A stretch of 64,000 nt of DNA from Avena insularis (GCA_023614405.1 CM042697.1:471988792-472052791); one strand, 5' to 3'. Positions 48,391 through 60,392 are shown, counted from the stretch's first letter. Program-made: numbers and translations. The notes: generated by a model not told the origin, from the letters alone.

Positions 48391-49985
48391 AGTCCTTGAC
48401 TTGTAGTACCACTCTTTGCTTTGATTAGTATGCTTTGTTTCACTGCATGATTATGGCCATTATGCTCTCTTAGTTGGTTGCTCCCAGTCTTTTGCTAGCT
48501 TACACTTGTATGAGTAAGTTCTACTCGTACTTCCAACTCCTAAGAAACCAAGTTATTTCAAAGTATCCACTATAAACTCCTAAGCATGGTGTGTTACACC
48601 ATTCCAAGTATATTCTTATTTTCGACTATCTTCTAATTAAAAACTATTTTGTTATGTGAAAACTTAGTGATTAAAACCCTCAAGAAGTTGATGGCACACT
48701 TTATATTCTTTGCCCCTAATAAACTTAAACCATTGTGACAACTTTGTTGTATATGCTTGCACTTATAAGTTGGAATTAGCAGAACCGTACTATCACGAGG
48801 AATATTTTCAATATTGCACTTGTACTTTGTACTTAGTTGATATCATGTTCTTTTGTCTATGGATGTCATCGGTGTAAAATAAAGAGGGAACTTGTAAGTC
48901 CATGGAGTGTGTATCCTGTATTAGAGAAACGCCTGGGCCACTAGCCTAAGCCATGCCTATCATGGTGAAAACTTGCAGCATCACCATAATAACATCTATG
49001 AAGCATTCTTTTTATAAAACCGTAAGACAAACTCTAGGAGGCTGACTTGACTAGGAAGCCAGTCTTGTAATAGTAAAAGCAATCTATCGAAACTATGAAA
49101 GAGAGAAAAAAAGCACCATATTCCTATGGTAAATAAGAAGATTGCTGAGATGCTCATTGTCTGCTTGCCTTATCATTTTGGTTATGGGAAAGCTCCTATA
49201 CCATGTGCAAGGGGTACCCCGTTGGCGGTTCTCAATGATATGCAAATACTTATAGTGACAAGAACTTACCTGGACCCAAAGTTGAGTATGCATGAGGTGT
49301 GGCCCTCGTATTCAAGGGAATTGAGATTGCCAACTTATACTTCGTCAAACATATACTCCATCTTTGCCACTTTTACCTTAACCACTTCAAGATGCTTATG
49401 ATAGGGGCAATGGGGGCTGAAAGCTAACAAATACCATAATTTTTTTAAGCTCTTTTTGAAACTTGTAATCACTGCTTCCTTTACAAATAAAAGGTCTTTC
49501 TTCCACCATTATTGAGTCTACACCTTCTACCTTTAGGCACCATTAAGAAAGAATAGTTGTCATTTTGTGTGCAGTGTTTCAAAGCTTATTAATTGATGCA
49601 TATTGTGATATTACTTGTTCTTGTGCTATTTGTTTCTAGTCACCCTTGTGAACTTTGAAGGTGTTCTATACATCTATATTACTACTCTATGAGGGACAAA
49701 CTGATTGCCACTATTGCCATGTTTTGTGTATGTGAAACAAACAAACGTTTTTCAATGCATGTTATTCATGATCTTTGTTTGTAACTTGCCATGTTGCATG
49801 CATAGTTACTATGTCCTATTGTTAGAACTCCATCTTTCATGCATGTGTTTAGAGTTCTTTGATCCCAGCTTTCAATGCTTTAAAATGGTTGAATCTTTAT
49901 TGTGAGGGTGCAATGTCACTTCAAAAATTATTCTTTTTATCACTTACCTACTCGAGGACGAGCAGGAGTTAAGCTTAGGGATGCT
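48391..49985 (+). mobile_element. 3' internal region of an old Gypsy element
   Basis: AT-rich DNA without a domain-bearing frame. It ends in cgaggacgagcaggagttaa and cttagggatgc directly before an LTR start. I recall closely similar words just before 3' LTRs of wheat-tribe Gypsy elements, where they include the polypurine tract. The solo LTR at 37910-48385 interrupts this region. Confidence 0.6.
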
Positions 49986-51375
49986 TGATACATCCGAAAC
50001 GTATCTATAATTTGTGATGCTTCATGCTTGTTTAGTATCTACTTTGCTTTACTTGTCTACACTTTGAGGTGCTTTTTACATGTTTTTTGGTACTAACCTA
50101 CTAACAAGTTGTAACAGTGCCAGATGCTTGTTTTCTGCTATTTTTGGTTTTAGAAAAGTTAGTAAAGAAATATTCTCGGAATTGGACGGGATAAACGTCA
50201 AAGTCAATTACTTTCCGTGGGGAACAAGAAGTCCAGAGGGGAGACGCGGAGGCGTGCCAGGGCGGCTAAACCCCCCTAGGCGTGGGTGGGCCCTGCCCCG
50301 CGCCTAGGTAAGGGTTTGCCCCCTCTGGCCGGCGCCTTGGCCTCCCCCTTCGCCTATAAAAAGCCCACGGTGCAGAAACCCTAGGCACCCGATCAAATCT
50401 CCACGAAACCGTCTATAGCCGCCGCCACCATCGTCCCTAGATCGAGGGGGATCTGAAGTTCTTCCCGGCACCCTACCGGAGGGGAGATCATCCCGGAGGC
50501 CTTCTCTCCGGTATGATGCGTGAGTAGTTCCACCTTGGACTATGGGTCCATGTAGTAGCTAGATGGTTGTATCTCCTCCTTTGTGCTTTCATGTATAGAT
50601 CTTGTGAGCTCTATTCATGATCAAGATCCAATCTATTTGTAATCATGCATGTTGTGTTTGCGGGGATCCGATGGATTTTGAGATTATTATGTTGGTTTGA
50701 TTAATGGTTTTGTCTTTATGATTCTATCATGTCTGTGTTGTTTGTGATCTTGCATGCTCTCCGTTGTTAGTAGCTATCTTGGCCAAGTAGTTGCTAGTGA
50801 CTCCAAGATGGAGTATTTATGCTCGATAGTGGGTTCATGCCTCTAGTTTCAAAGGGAAGTGACAATAATCTCTTCGGTTGTAGATGTGCTGTTGCTACTA
50901 GGGGGAAAACAACGGTCTCTTTTTCATGGAACATGTGGACTATTTACCTTACACACTTTGCTTAATGCAGTTGTCTGTTGCTTGCAACTTAATACTGGAG
51001 GGGGTTCGGATGATAACCTGAAGGTGGACTTCTAGTCATAGATGTAGTTGGATGGCGGTCTATGTATCTTGTTGTATTGCCCAAACAAATCTTGTAGGAT
51101 CTTTCTAACTAGTAATTGCATTGTTATGCCTTGCTCAGTTCCTGTCAATTGCCCTGCTGTAGTTTGTTTACCCTTCATGCCATGTTGTTTATCTAAGGAG
51201 AGCACCTCTAGTAAACTATGGACCCCGGTCCAATCTTTACCATTGATACACCTTCCACTGTTACTTGTTTACTTGCAATAAACCATTACCTTCCACACCA
51301 TACGTTTAATCCTTTGTTACAGCAAACCGGTGAGCTTGACAACCTCACTGATTCGGTGGGGCAAAGTCTTGAGTT
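49986..51375 (+). repeat. Gypsy 3' LTR (right end uncertain)
   Basis: Starts tgatacatccgaaacgtatc, a terminus typical of a large group of grass Gypsy LTRs. Promoter-like DNA follows (cctataaaaagcccac near 50353, then a leader with aaaccctagg). The right terminus could not be fixed; the LTR-like sequence fades near 51350-51400. The short frames inside are not genes. Confidence 0.6.
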
Positions 51376-51420
51376 TGTGTTGTGCAGGTCTCCGCGTTGC
51401 TTGCAACACCTGTGTGATGT

Positions 51421-52197
51421 TTCCTTCCTCCTTCTCGTTCGATAACCTCGATCTCAACTGAGGTAAAACTTGCTGCTTGCCGCTTCACAGCTTGCTCTTG
51501 GGATTTCCAACGAAGTGTTCCACGACAAGTGCTGGGCGTCATCAGCATCCACCACCACCAAGCTGGTCTTCGACCTCAACAACGAAGAGCTCGTTGCCGC
51601 ACTGATAGACCCACCCGCGATGGTCGAGGTCGACCTCCTATAGCAGGGAAAGGAAAGTAGCCAGCCCGTTGCAGTGGGCCGTGGCCTTGCGAGCTCGGAC
51701 GCCTGCACTGAAGCTGCAATCGCGCGCAAGCGCAGCGTCCCGCATACTCAAGGTCGAGTCTAGAGGGCCTGCAGCCACCCAGATCTAGGCCCAGACAAGT
51801 CCCAGATCGGACCTGCACGGGCGTCGCCGTCGCCCTCCGGCCTCCGCTCCGCCGCCACACCAGCACCACCAGGGACCCCCACCACGAGTTGCCTCCCTCA
51901 CCATCGCACCGTGTCGCTCAGCAACGCCGCCACCTGGGACCCAGGCCGGCCGGGACCCGAAAGGGCCCAGATCGACGCTGCATAATCGCGCCGACGTGGT
52001 TGTCATCCGCGTCGTCTCCGGCCACCGGCACCGGTGCGTCGCCACAGCACCCTGCTCATCCGCGCGCACCTCGTGTAGGAGAGGCCAGCGCCATGGGAAG
52101 GAGAAGCCCTGCCGCCACCTTCCCTAGACGCGCGCGGCTTCGCCGGTGCCTCCTCCGGTGGCGGCGACGCGGGAGAAGGGGGAGGGGTGATACGTCG
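51421..52197. other. GC-rich segment between two Gypsy LTRs
   Basis: Strongly GC-rich with overlapping frames on both strands, none with a known domain. It ends in the purine run gcgggagaagggggagggg, which could be a polypurine tract for the LTR that starts next. It may be a captured gene fragment or internal DNA of a short non-autonomous element. Confidence 0.4.
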
Positions 52198-52815
52198 TAA
52201 ACGTATCTATAATTTTTGATGCCCCATGCTTGTTTTGTATCATTTGTCTTATGTTTTGTCTATACTTTGAGGTATTTTTATACACTTTCTGAAACTAACC
52301 TATTGACAAGATGCCACAGTGTAAGTTGCCTGTTTTCTGCTGTTTTTGGTTTCAGAAAAGCTAAAAAATGAATATTTTCGGAATTGAATGGGACAAAAGC
52401 CAAAGTTACTATTTTTTCTAGAGCGAACACGGAGCCAGAAGGACAGATGAAGGGGGTCTAGGAGGTGGCCACACCCTAGGGTGGCATGGGTCCCCCTGGC
52501 CATGTCAGCCCTAGATGTGGGCCCCTCGAGGCTCCACCGACCTTGCCCTTTCGCCTATATATACGTCTCCTCGGGACGTAAACCCTAACGCGGACGGAAA
52601 TCCACAAAAATTCCCACAGTGTCGCTGCCACCGAAGGAGAGATTCGGGGGACAGAAGTCTCTGTTCCATCACCCTGCCGGGACGGGGAAGTACCCCCGGA
52701 GCCATCTCCTTCAGTCTTCGATCTCCATTACCATCTCCATCGCCATTGCTGATTCCCATGATGATGAGGGAGTAGTTCTTCCTCGAGGCTAAGGGCTCTA
52801 CCGGTAGCTATGTGT

Positions 52816-52859
<44 letters not shown>

Positions 52860-53077
52860 ATGCGTGATCTTATTGGGATCATGAGCTTTGCAATCAAGTA
52901 GATCTACTTTGCTACTCAAGTGATTTAATAGATCTCTAGCTCTCCCCACATGTGTGAAAGTGACAGCGTACATACCGTGGTGGCACTTAGGCTAGAGTTT
53001 ACATAAATACCCAAGTGACGAGGTTTAATCTCGTCAATGCCCATTGTTATGGACTTGGGTTTTGGAGAAGATGGGGA
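52198..53077 (+). repeat. Second Gypsy LTR, interrupted by the Tat element
   Basis: Starts tgatacgtcgtaaacgtatc and follows the LTR at 49986 over its first 250 bp, with substantial divergence. It also has a TATA region (cctatatatacgtctcc near 52553) and an aaaccctaa leader. It is cut by the insertion at 53078; the remainder presumably lies beyond the window. Confidence 0.65.
52819..52856. repeat. (CT)n microsatellite
   Basis: About 19 uninterrupted tc/ct units inside the second Gypsy LTR. Confidence 0.95.
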
Positions 53078-53510
53078 TGTTGGAGATCGTGGCACGGTTA
53101 ACAGACAAGCAACCAGGGGACACGAGATTTACCCAGGTTCAGGCCCCCGGAGGGAAAACCCTACTCCTGCTTGACTGCTCTTGATTACGGCGGAACCGAA
53201 GATTACAGGGTGCGCAGATTCGATCTGGCGTGGATGCGTGTGCGTAAGTATGAGTCGAGAGATCTAGGACGTGCCCTCCTGGCCTTTATATAGACTTAGG
53301 CAGGTCCCGGGCGTAGTCCTAGTCGATTACAAGTTCTGGGGTCGTACCCCTTTGAATTTCCTAGTCCGTGCTAGTCTTGTTCTCCAAGGACTCGAAGGTG
53401 TCATGGGCCTTGGCCACCCGAAAATCTTCATGGGCCAGTGTATATCTGCTGTGGGCCTTCCTTGGGATGGACCAGGTATGCTGAAGTTACGTACCCGTAG
53501 GGTATAACCA
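53078..53510 (-). repeat. 3' LTR of the Tat element
   Basis: 433 bp from tgttggagatcgtggcacgg to gggtataacca, TG...CA. On the minus strand it is preceded by TCACTCGGGGGCT (53517-53529), a polypurine-like tract. A tatatagact box lies at 53287-53296. Boundaries are inferred from termini and tract because the second LTR is outside the window. Confidence 0.68.
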
Positions 53511-53513
53511 TGT

Positions 53514-54352
53514 TAGTAGCCCCCGAGTGATCAGTCGAATCGTAGATTCGGCCGAGGACTCTTCCATTCTTCGGGTGCAACTATGTTTTAATAGTATATG
53601 AGCGTAGGGATTGTTGATGCGTGTGCCTGACTCACCCGACGGATCAGGGTCAGTTAACTGTCTTAGGACGAAACGACACGATCTTCTTCAGGTTTGGGTC
53701 CCTCAACCTGCACTGAACATATCTTGGCGTAATTCGACTCAGGCCGGAGGACTTACAGGAGTGGAATTCCAGTGATTTTAATTGGTGTACCCAACGCCGT
53801 CTGGGATTTTTCATCACGCTGTTGGCATGGATTTATACTAGCGCAAAAAAGTGCGTTGCCGTGCCATCGATGATGATATCTGCAGGTCTTATCTTTGCGT
53901 CACAGACGCAGCATCCGAACATTTATCACCACGGAGGTGCTTCGGGTTGGCCAAGGAGATTGTTGCTTACTCAGCATTTTGTTGGGGCAGAGTTGCCAAA
54001 AAAGTTTTTGTATGTTGATCCGAAAGATCACAGTCGAAAGTTTCATAGGGTGCGCGACCAGCGCTCCCTATGGGAGTAGCCCCCGAGTGTCTGTTCGAGT
54101 CGTAGACTCGAGCGGAGACTTTAGTGCAAGCATAGCTCAGTTGTTCAGTCCGTAGGACTCAAAAAATTTCGGATGCTTAAATCCCTCCTTCCTATGGGAG
54201 TAGCCCTCGAGGCCGTAGTGGAGTCGCAGACTCGACGTAGGGCTCAGAGAAGTGCGTTGTCTTCATTTTGTCTTTCGGGTGCGCGGCCAGCGCTCCTGAT
54301 AGGAGTAGCCCCCGAGTATTTAGTCGAATCGAAGATTCGAGTGAGTACTCTT
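53514..54352. repeat. Four hairpin modules next to the Tat polypurine tract
   Basis: Modules lie at 53514-53562, 54076-54121, 54200-54245 and 54304-54352. Each starts with agtagccc(c/t)cgag, followed by a stem of 6-7 bp with a 3-nt loop: cgaatc-gta-gattcg, tcgagtc-gta-gactcga, gagtc-gca-gactc and tcgaatc-gaa-gattcga. Stem positions change together on both arms. Modules 2 and 4 are also preceded by small hairpins (ctccc-tat-gggag, ctcct-gat-aggag) that show the same compensation. Function unknown. Confidence 0.78.
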
Positions 54353-54809
54353 AGTTGTGGAGCCGAAGTTGGTGCTAGTATAGCTTTTGATGATGTCAGT
54401 GCTGACGATCGATGACCTCAAGCGTCTGCTACGCCAGAGATGACTTGACTGAACGAAGCGTGGGTCCCACTTGCTGACTTTGAATTGACCAGTCACGCGC
54501 GGCGTGGAGATGATTACGGCGTCTCCTCGATTTCCGCGCGTAGTGGACGGCGTGGTAACGACGGTTCGTTGTGATGCTGACACGTGTACGGCCAGATATA
54601 CCGTTGTCGTTAGGTCTTCTCGATGGACGGCCAGCGTGCGTCGTCTTCGCTGTTATAATCCGTGGTGAAATCGTGGTTTGTTTTTCACCGTACCAGTTCA
54701 TCTGTTCACTGCTTCCTTGTCCTTGAGTGATTCTTGCTGCGCAGTGATATTTTCCTCCACCTTTCCTTCGTTCTTTCTCCATTGGCAACGCCACAACCGT
54801 CGTAGCGCC

Positions 54810-57542
54810 ATGGGGAAAACGAAGAAGTCTTCATCTACGGTTGGGGCCAGCGCCGCCGGAGGCAAGAAGGGCACCACCGCTGCTCGTGTCACCGATGGTG
54901 GCTGGCGGCGGTCAGAGACGCGGGAGAGCGATCTCCACAAACTGCGTGAGCGGGGCCTGATCCCACAAGATACGATGGCCGTGAGACTCCCTGGCAATGA
55001 GGTAATCCCCCGTCCCCCACTTGGGTACCGAGTTATGTTTGTTGCCTTTGTGATTCGCGGGTTTTCTTTTCTGGTCCACGACTTCCTCCGTGGATTGCTC
55101 TTCTTCTATGGGGTTCAACTCCATCATCTGTCTCCCAACTCTCTTCTCCACATTGCGTGTTTCATCACTCTTTGCGAGTGTTGGCTTGGCATTGAGCCGC
55201 ACTTTGGCCTCTTCCGGAAGCCTTATTCCGTGAAGAGACAATCTGGTTCGGATGGTGTGTACCCCATTGGGGGTTTCATCATCTCCCTCAATCCCAATTT
55301 TCAATTCTTTTCCTTTTCCATGTTTGAATCTGTCCAGTACTGGCGGAGGCGATGGTTTTACATCCGCGACTCCGTTTTGCCTGGGCAAGATTTTGGTTTT
55401 GTTCCTTTTGACCCCTCCCAATTGATTGAGAAGAAAAGATCCTAGAAAAACCAAATCCTGGACGGTGAAGTGGCAGAGGTAGAGGCCCTTTATCGTCGGG
55501 TGGAGGATCTCCAATTGATTCCAGAGAAGGAGGTGAACGGCGTGGACATCATCCGAACTTTTCTTGAGCGTCGGGTGCAGCCTCTCCAAGCGAGGGCGCA
55601 CCCGATGTTTCTTTATTCTGGTCGCCGTGATCCGACAAGGGTTTCGAGTGAGAAAATCTCCGAGGGGGATCTTGACAAGGTCTTCGCGTGCTGCTGAAGT
55701 TCAAGGCCGGAGAAGAAATCCCGGGGAAGTCGCTGACTCCTCCCTTTTCTTCGACGTTGGCTGTGCCGAAGGTGTAGATTTGTGCACGTAGTGCTCCTTT
55801 TTTTATTGTTGGATGTGCTTTTGTTTCCTTTGTTTGCTAACAAAGTTTCTTCTCATCTTGCAGAGCTTCAAAGTGCCGGGCATGGTACCACCATTGCCCG
55901 AAAGGTATCCGAATGCCCCGGACAATGAAGTGGTTGACTCCGTGTCCGAACTTCCTTCGGCGCGATCTCCGGCGGAGGATGCCGACGAGTCGAGTGAGGA
56001 CCATACGCGCAAGCGATCACGGAGCTCGAGCGAGTCTTCGGATGCCTCAACTCCTCCGACTCCCAGAAATCCTCTGGGCCTTGAGCGTCACAGTGAAGGT
56101 CAAGGAGCTTCTTCCTCTCCCCTTCCCGCCATTCCTGTGCGAGATGTTGCTCCGCACCCGCTAGCCAAGCGGAAGAAGGAAGAAAAGAAGGAGGAGAAGA
56201 AGGAAGAGAAGAAAGAGGAGAAGAGGGCCCGAAGGGCTTCTCCTATCTTTGACCTGAGCGCATTGGGCTCGTAAGTTTTCTTGTTGTACTGTTGTCCTTT
56301 GCCTTGTACGATTTTTGCACTTGTGTTGATTGATTCGTATGCAGGCAATCCTCCCACGATTCTAGTGATGGTGCGCGGGAGATGATGGGGGAGTCGAACA
56401 TTGCGTCGCCTCCTCCTCAGACTGTGGCGACTTCGGGTGGCGCCGCTCCAGATCCTCCTGTGCGGGAGGTGCTGGTGGTTGCGCCTCAGAATTTCACAGG
56501 CGGGGCTTCAGGATCACCGACGGAGCATGTAAGTTTTCTGCCTCATGTCGCGGGGGGAGCCCCCGAGTGTCTTCGAGTGCTGATGTTGTTTTTGCTTTTT
56601 TGTGTTGGGCGTAGCCCCCAAGTCCTGTTCTTACTGTTATTGCCTTTTTCTGCAGCCTTTTGTCCGGCTGGCGCTGGAGGCGAAACTTCGGCAGCTTCGA
56701 GGTATCCTTCTGCCCTTTATTGCCTCTCCTGTTTATCCTGGTCCTATTCTTTGACACTTGCTTGTCTCGAATGCAGAGGAGCATAACGACTCTCTCCGTG
56801 AGGTTGATGCTCTTAAAAAGAGCCTTGGCCAATCAGAGCAGAAAGCCGAGGCCGCCGTTGGCGCGAAAGAGCGCCTTGAGTTAGAGCTGTCGAAGGCAGC
56901 CGAAACGAAGGAGCGCCTGCAACAGGAGGCCGCAGATCGCGAGGAGCAGCTGGCCACCGTTGCGGCTACTCGTGAAGGAGGGGTGGCGTCGAAGCTCATG
57001 GCTGCTGCCAAGGCTATTTCGGGTGAGTGCTGGATTTTTGTACTTGTCCCTTTTTTGATGGGTCTTCGTCTATGCTTCCTTTCTTCATGCTCTTCTTCAT
57101 TTTTGTCTCAGATGCCGCAGGCATCGAGTTCGACCGCGGTGCTCTAGAGCACGGGAATGCTCTGGATGATGCCACTGTGGCGGTCGAAGACCGCTGCAGC
57201 ACCGTCGTCAACTCCCTGGCCAAGGCGAAAGAGGTCCTTGGCCGCTTCTACCAGGAGCTCTTCCCGAAGGGCGCGACGCTTGAAGATGTGGATGCCCTGG
57301 CAGAGGCTCTGTCAGCCGAAGCGCCTGCAGCGTACAAGAGCAAGTAGAAGGGCATCGACGCGTCCGTCGGGATGGCGATGGCCATGGCGGCTGGGGCGGA
57401 GCTGGATTTGCCCCAGATCACCTCTCGGATGCCGACAGCTGCGGATGGATCAGAGGTAGCCTTCGCTGCCTACTCGCCGCCGCAGCATTTATATGGGCCC
57501 AAGCTCATTGACTTGTTGTTCGAGTACGCATCGCGGCAATGA
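54810..57542 (+). pseudogene. Antisense spliced gene of the Tat element (PF04195-type domain)
   Basis: Six exons on the strand opposite gag-pol: 54810-55771, 55864-56270, 56345-56528, 56656-56701, 56777-57022 and 57112-57542. All introns are GT-AG and all joints from the second exon to the final TGA keep one phase. Exon 1 encodes the domain annotated in plants as 'putative gypsy type transposon' (GLFRKPYSV..., QYWRRRWFYIRD). Later exons encode a Ser/acidic region, a Lys/Glu repeat (KKEEKKEEKKEEKK) and a coiled coil (EEHNDSLREVDALKKSLGQS). Lesions are in-frame TAG at 55443 and 57345 and a 1-nt deletion near 55688. Comparable antisense ORFs are known in Tat elements; their function is unknown. 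Confidence 0.78.
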
Positions 57543-57763
57543 GGCGAGGCCAAAGCTAGGCAGTCTGGCTCTGAGGCGACTCAGTGTCCTGCGCCTTAGG
57601 CATAGTAGATGTAGGGTAGTGTGTAGTTTACTTTTGTTGTACATATCGTTTGTAGTATCATCCTTGTGCCATGCTGTGGCTTTTATATATGTAATGAATT
57701 TCTCCGAGTTGTGCTCTATCCTTGGCTGAATGTCTGTGTGCCTTCATTTTTCTGCTGCTATAG

Positions 57764-58580
57764 GTTCCTTCGGGTGTTGACCCAGCTGATGCCCCATCCG
57801 CAACGCCGCTAAGGCCCATCCTTGGATGACTCCTCGCAGCTTGCTTTCCTTCGGGATCGTGTGCGCAGTCTTGAGAGGGAGTTGCTCGTGCTACGCGGCC
57901 GGGCCGACGTTTGGAAGTCCAAGGCGGATCGTGGCGCAGCCAGAGAGGAGTACTTGATGGCGGAGCTGGGTCGGCTGTCCGAGCAACTGCAGTGTAAGTT
58001 GATCCTTCTTTCGGGCTGTAGCTCAATTCTTCGGATGAGCCTGCTGGCCTTATTCTTGTTTTGTGCTGCTGTCTTAGGTGCGAATCTTGCTCCGAGGGAA
58101 GAAAAAGAGCGTGTCGCTGTTCGGGTCAATTGCTTGACTCAGCAGGACATGGAGGCCGGTGGCTTCTTCTGGATGGATCGTGATCGCGCCATAGCCTTGG
58201 CGACGGTGCAGGATCGTGTTCACCAAGTTTCGCGGGTGCTTCGCCAGGTGCAGACGTCGCTTGCCTCGGTGCTGCACGTCATGTTTCCTTTAGATGCCTT
58301 GCCGACGACCCTTGCAGGTCTTCTGTCGAGGTTTCGGAGTGCCAACAATGTCAAGGAGCTGGTGCGACATCAGCTCGTCGCAGGAGTGAAGGCTGCGCTG
58401 TCTCTTGTGAGGGTGCACCGTCCTGATGTAGATTTGGCTGCTGTGGCAGCTGGGCCACCTCTTCAACCGGATGGTGGCGAGTGGAACATGCGTCCGCATT
58501 ACGCGGCTGTAAGGCAGTATGCCGAACAGATTGTAGATTTGTTTGAGCAGCGTGCTCGGGTTATTCTTCAGAATAGGTAG
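57764..58580 (+). pseudogene. Second antisense unit of the Tat element, coiled coil
   Basis: Two exons, 57764-57993 and 58078-58580, with GTAAGT donor and TTAG acceptor and matching phase. Residues such as LAFLRDRVRSLERELLVLRG form a coiled coil. The second exon continues with HVMFPLDALPTTLAGLLSRF and ends at TAG 58578. The first exon has a 1-nt frameshift near 57820. It may be the original 3' end of the gene at 54810 or a separate transcript. No enzymatic motif seen. Confidence 0.62.
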
Positions 58581-58740
58581 GACCTGAAAATAGACAGAGA
58601 GATGTAAAATTTGTATATTTCGGCTGGGCATTTTGTGCCCTTTGTTGTAAAGTTTTGCTTATTGTGAGCACGCAGTGCTTTGATTGAGTATGTGTCCTTT
58701 TCGTTTGCCTGACGTGGTCAGCTACTTAGGTGTACACGTT

Positions 58741-58840
58741 TAGTCCTCAATCGATGAAATCGTGAGGTGGGGGGAGCCCCCGGGCGCGTTTTGTCCTCAG
58801 TCGATGAAATCGTGAGGTGGAGGGAGCCCCCGAGCGCGTT
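58741..58840. repeat. 50-bp tandem duplication with hairpin and agcccccg motif
   Basis: Two adjacent 50-bp units (58741-58790 and 58791-58840) differ at few positions. Each holds cctca-(n)-tgagg arms around tcgatgaaatcg, then gggagcccccg(a/g)gcgcg. The agcccccg(a/g)g word is the one heading the modules at 53514-54352. The pair separates the end of the antisense gene from the end of pol. Confidence 0.85.
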
Positions 58841-58986
58841 TGTAGTATATAGTAGATATGCAGGAAATAGTGAACCGAAGTTTTGGGGCGGGACACTTAG
58901 CTTTATTTATATCGCAATGGAGGAAGTACATTGTTCGGCTGAGTAGCCTTGGCTGAAAGCCTTATTGAAAGTAAAATGGTAGTTTG

Positions 58987-60392
58987 CTACGGGTAGAATC
59001 GTCGCAGGTGCGCGATGTTCCATGGGTTGGAGTATGCGACTCCAGACTCCACGTGCTTGAGGCGATAGGCGCCACCTGGTATCACTTCGGTGATGACGTA
59101 GGGTCCTTCCCATGGTGACTCGAATTTATTCGCTTTGCTTGAGTCGAAGACGAGGTCTCCTTGACGAAGGACCTTGGACGCAGCCGACGCTGTGGTGGTT
59201 CGGAGACTTCTGGTACACCGGCCGATCGAGTCAGCGCTATGTCTCTTGCCTCGTCGAGTGTATCGACGGCATCTTCGAGTGCAGCCGTGGATTCGGCTTC
59301 GTTGTAAGCGACGACCCGTGGGGCTTGGTGGCGTACTTCGGATGGTAACACGTCTTCGGCTCCGTGTACCATGAAGAATGGTGTATAGCCGGTGGCGCTG
59401 TTTGGCGTAGTCCGTAAGCTCCATAAGACGGATGGTAGCTCTTTCGTCCAGTTGCCAGGTTTGTGTTCGAGGGAGCTCATGAGGCGTTTCTTGATGCCAG
59501 CGCCGATTAGGCCGTTGGCCCTTTCCACTTGTCCGTTCGTTTGCGGGTGTGCCACTGAGGCATACGTGATTTTGATCCCGAGGCCTTCGCAGAAGTCCTG
59601 AAATTCTTCGGAGATGAAGTTTGACCCATTGTCCGTGATGATGCTGTGCGGTACGCCGAACCTGTAGACAATGGATTCGAAGAACTTGACGGCAGTTTTG
59701 CCTTTCTGGTTGGTGACCGGCATGGCTTCGATCCACTTGGTGAACTTGTCGACTGCGACCAGGAGGAAGACGTGCCCCCCTTTAGAAGATTTTGGCAGTT
59801 TGCCAATCATGTCAAGGCCCCATTGAGCAAAGGGCCAAGCTATTGGTATGGGTCTAAGCTCGGACCCGGGTGCGTGCAGTTTGTCGGGCGAACTGCTGGC
59901 ACCGGTATCTTCGGACGATGTCTTGCGTTGCATGGTCATTGGCGAAGAGAATCCTGCTCGTAGAGCTTTAGCGACAAGGGAGCGACTGCCTGCATGGTGG
60001 TCGCAGATGCCCTCGTGGATATCTTGTAGGATGGTTTTGCCGTCATCGATGGTGACGCATCGTTGGAGTACACCCGTGATACTGCGCTTGTACAGCTCGC
60101 CATTGATAGTGGTGAAGGCCTTTGACCGTCGAGATATGCGCCGGGCATCTGTCGGGTTGTCAGGCAGTTCTCCATGTAACAGGAACTGGAGGTATGGGCG
60201 CGTCCAAGTTTCTTCGACTGCCATGACCTGCATCAGGTTGACCATGGCAACTTCGGTGTCCAACTTTTTGGGTCCCTCATGACCTTCGGGCAGCGTAGCC
60301 CCCGAGTGTTCTGCTTCTTCGGGTGATCCCTTGGGGAATTTCCGCTTGATGGATGGCACGCAGATTTGTTCGAGGAACACACCTGGTGGCAC
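58987..60392 (-). pseudogene. pol: Gypsy integrase of the Tat element
   Basis: A long frame (60392-59082) covers a His/Cys region (EGICDHHAGSRSLVAKALRAG) and the rve core: WGLDMIGKLPKSSKGG with the first Asp, ITDNGSNFISEEFQDFC with the second, and HPQTNGQVERANGLI with the Glu, a D,D-35-E arrangement. The C-terminal part, GPYVITEVIPGGAYRLKHVES and the end LRRFYP, lies in another frame (59736-58987). The zinc-finger part has substitutions and the frame changes near 59170. Integrase inserts element cDNA; this copy is decayed. Confidence 0.88.

Noticed and set aside
50080..50307. A 75-codon frame ending in a Pro/Arg-rich sequence.
   Set aside because: It lies within a Gypsy LTR upstream of its TATA region and has no domain.
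49986..53077. The LTRs at 49986 and 52198 as the two ends of one ordinary element.
   Set aside because: They diverge strongly within the first 250 bp and both have polypurine-like sequence just before them, so they are more likely separate 3' or solo LTRs.
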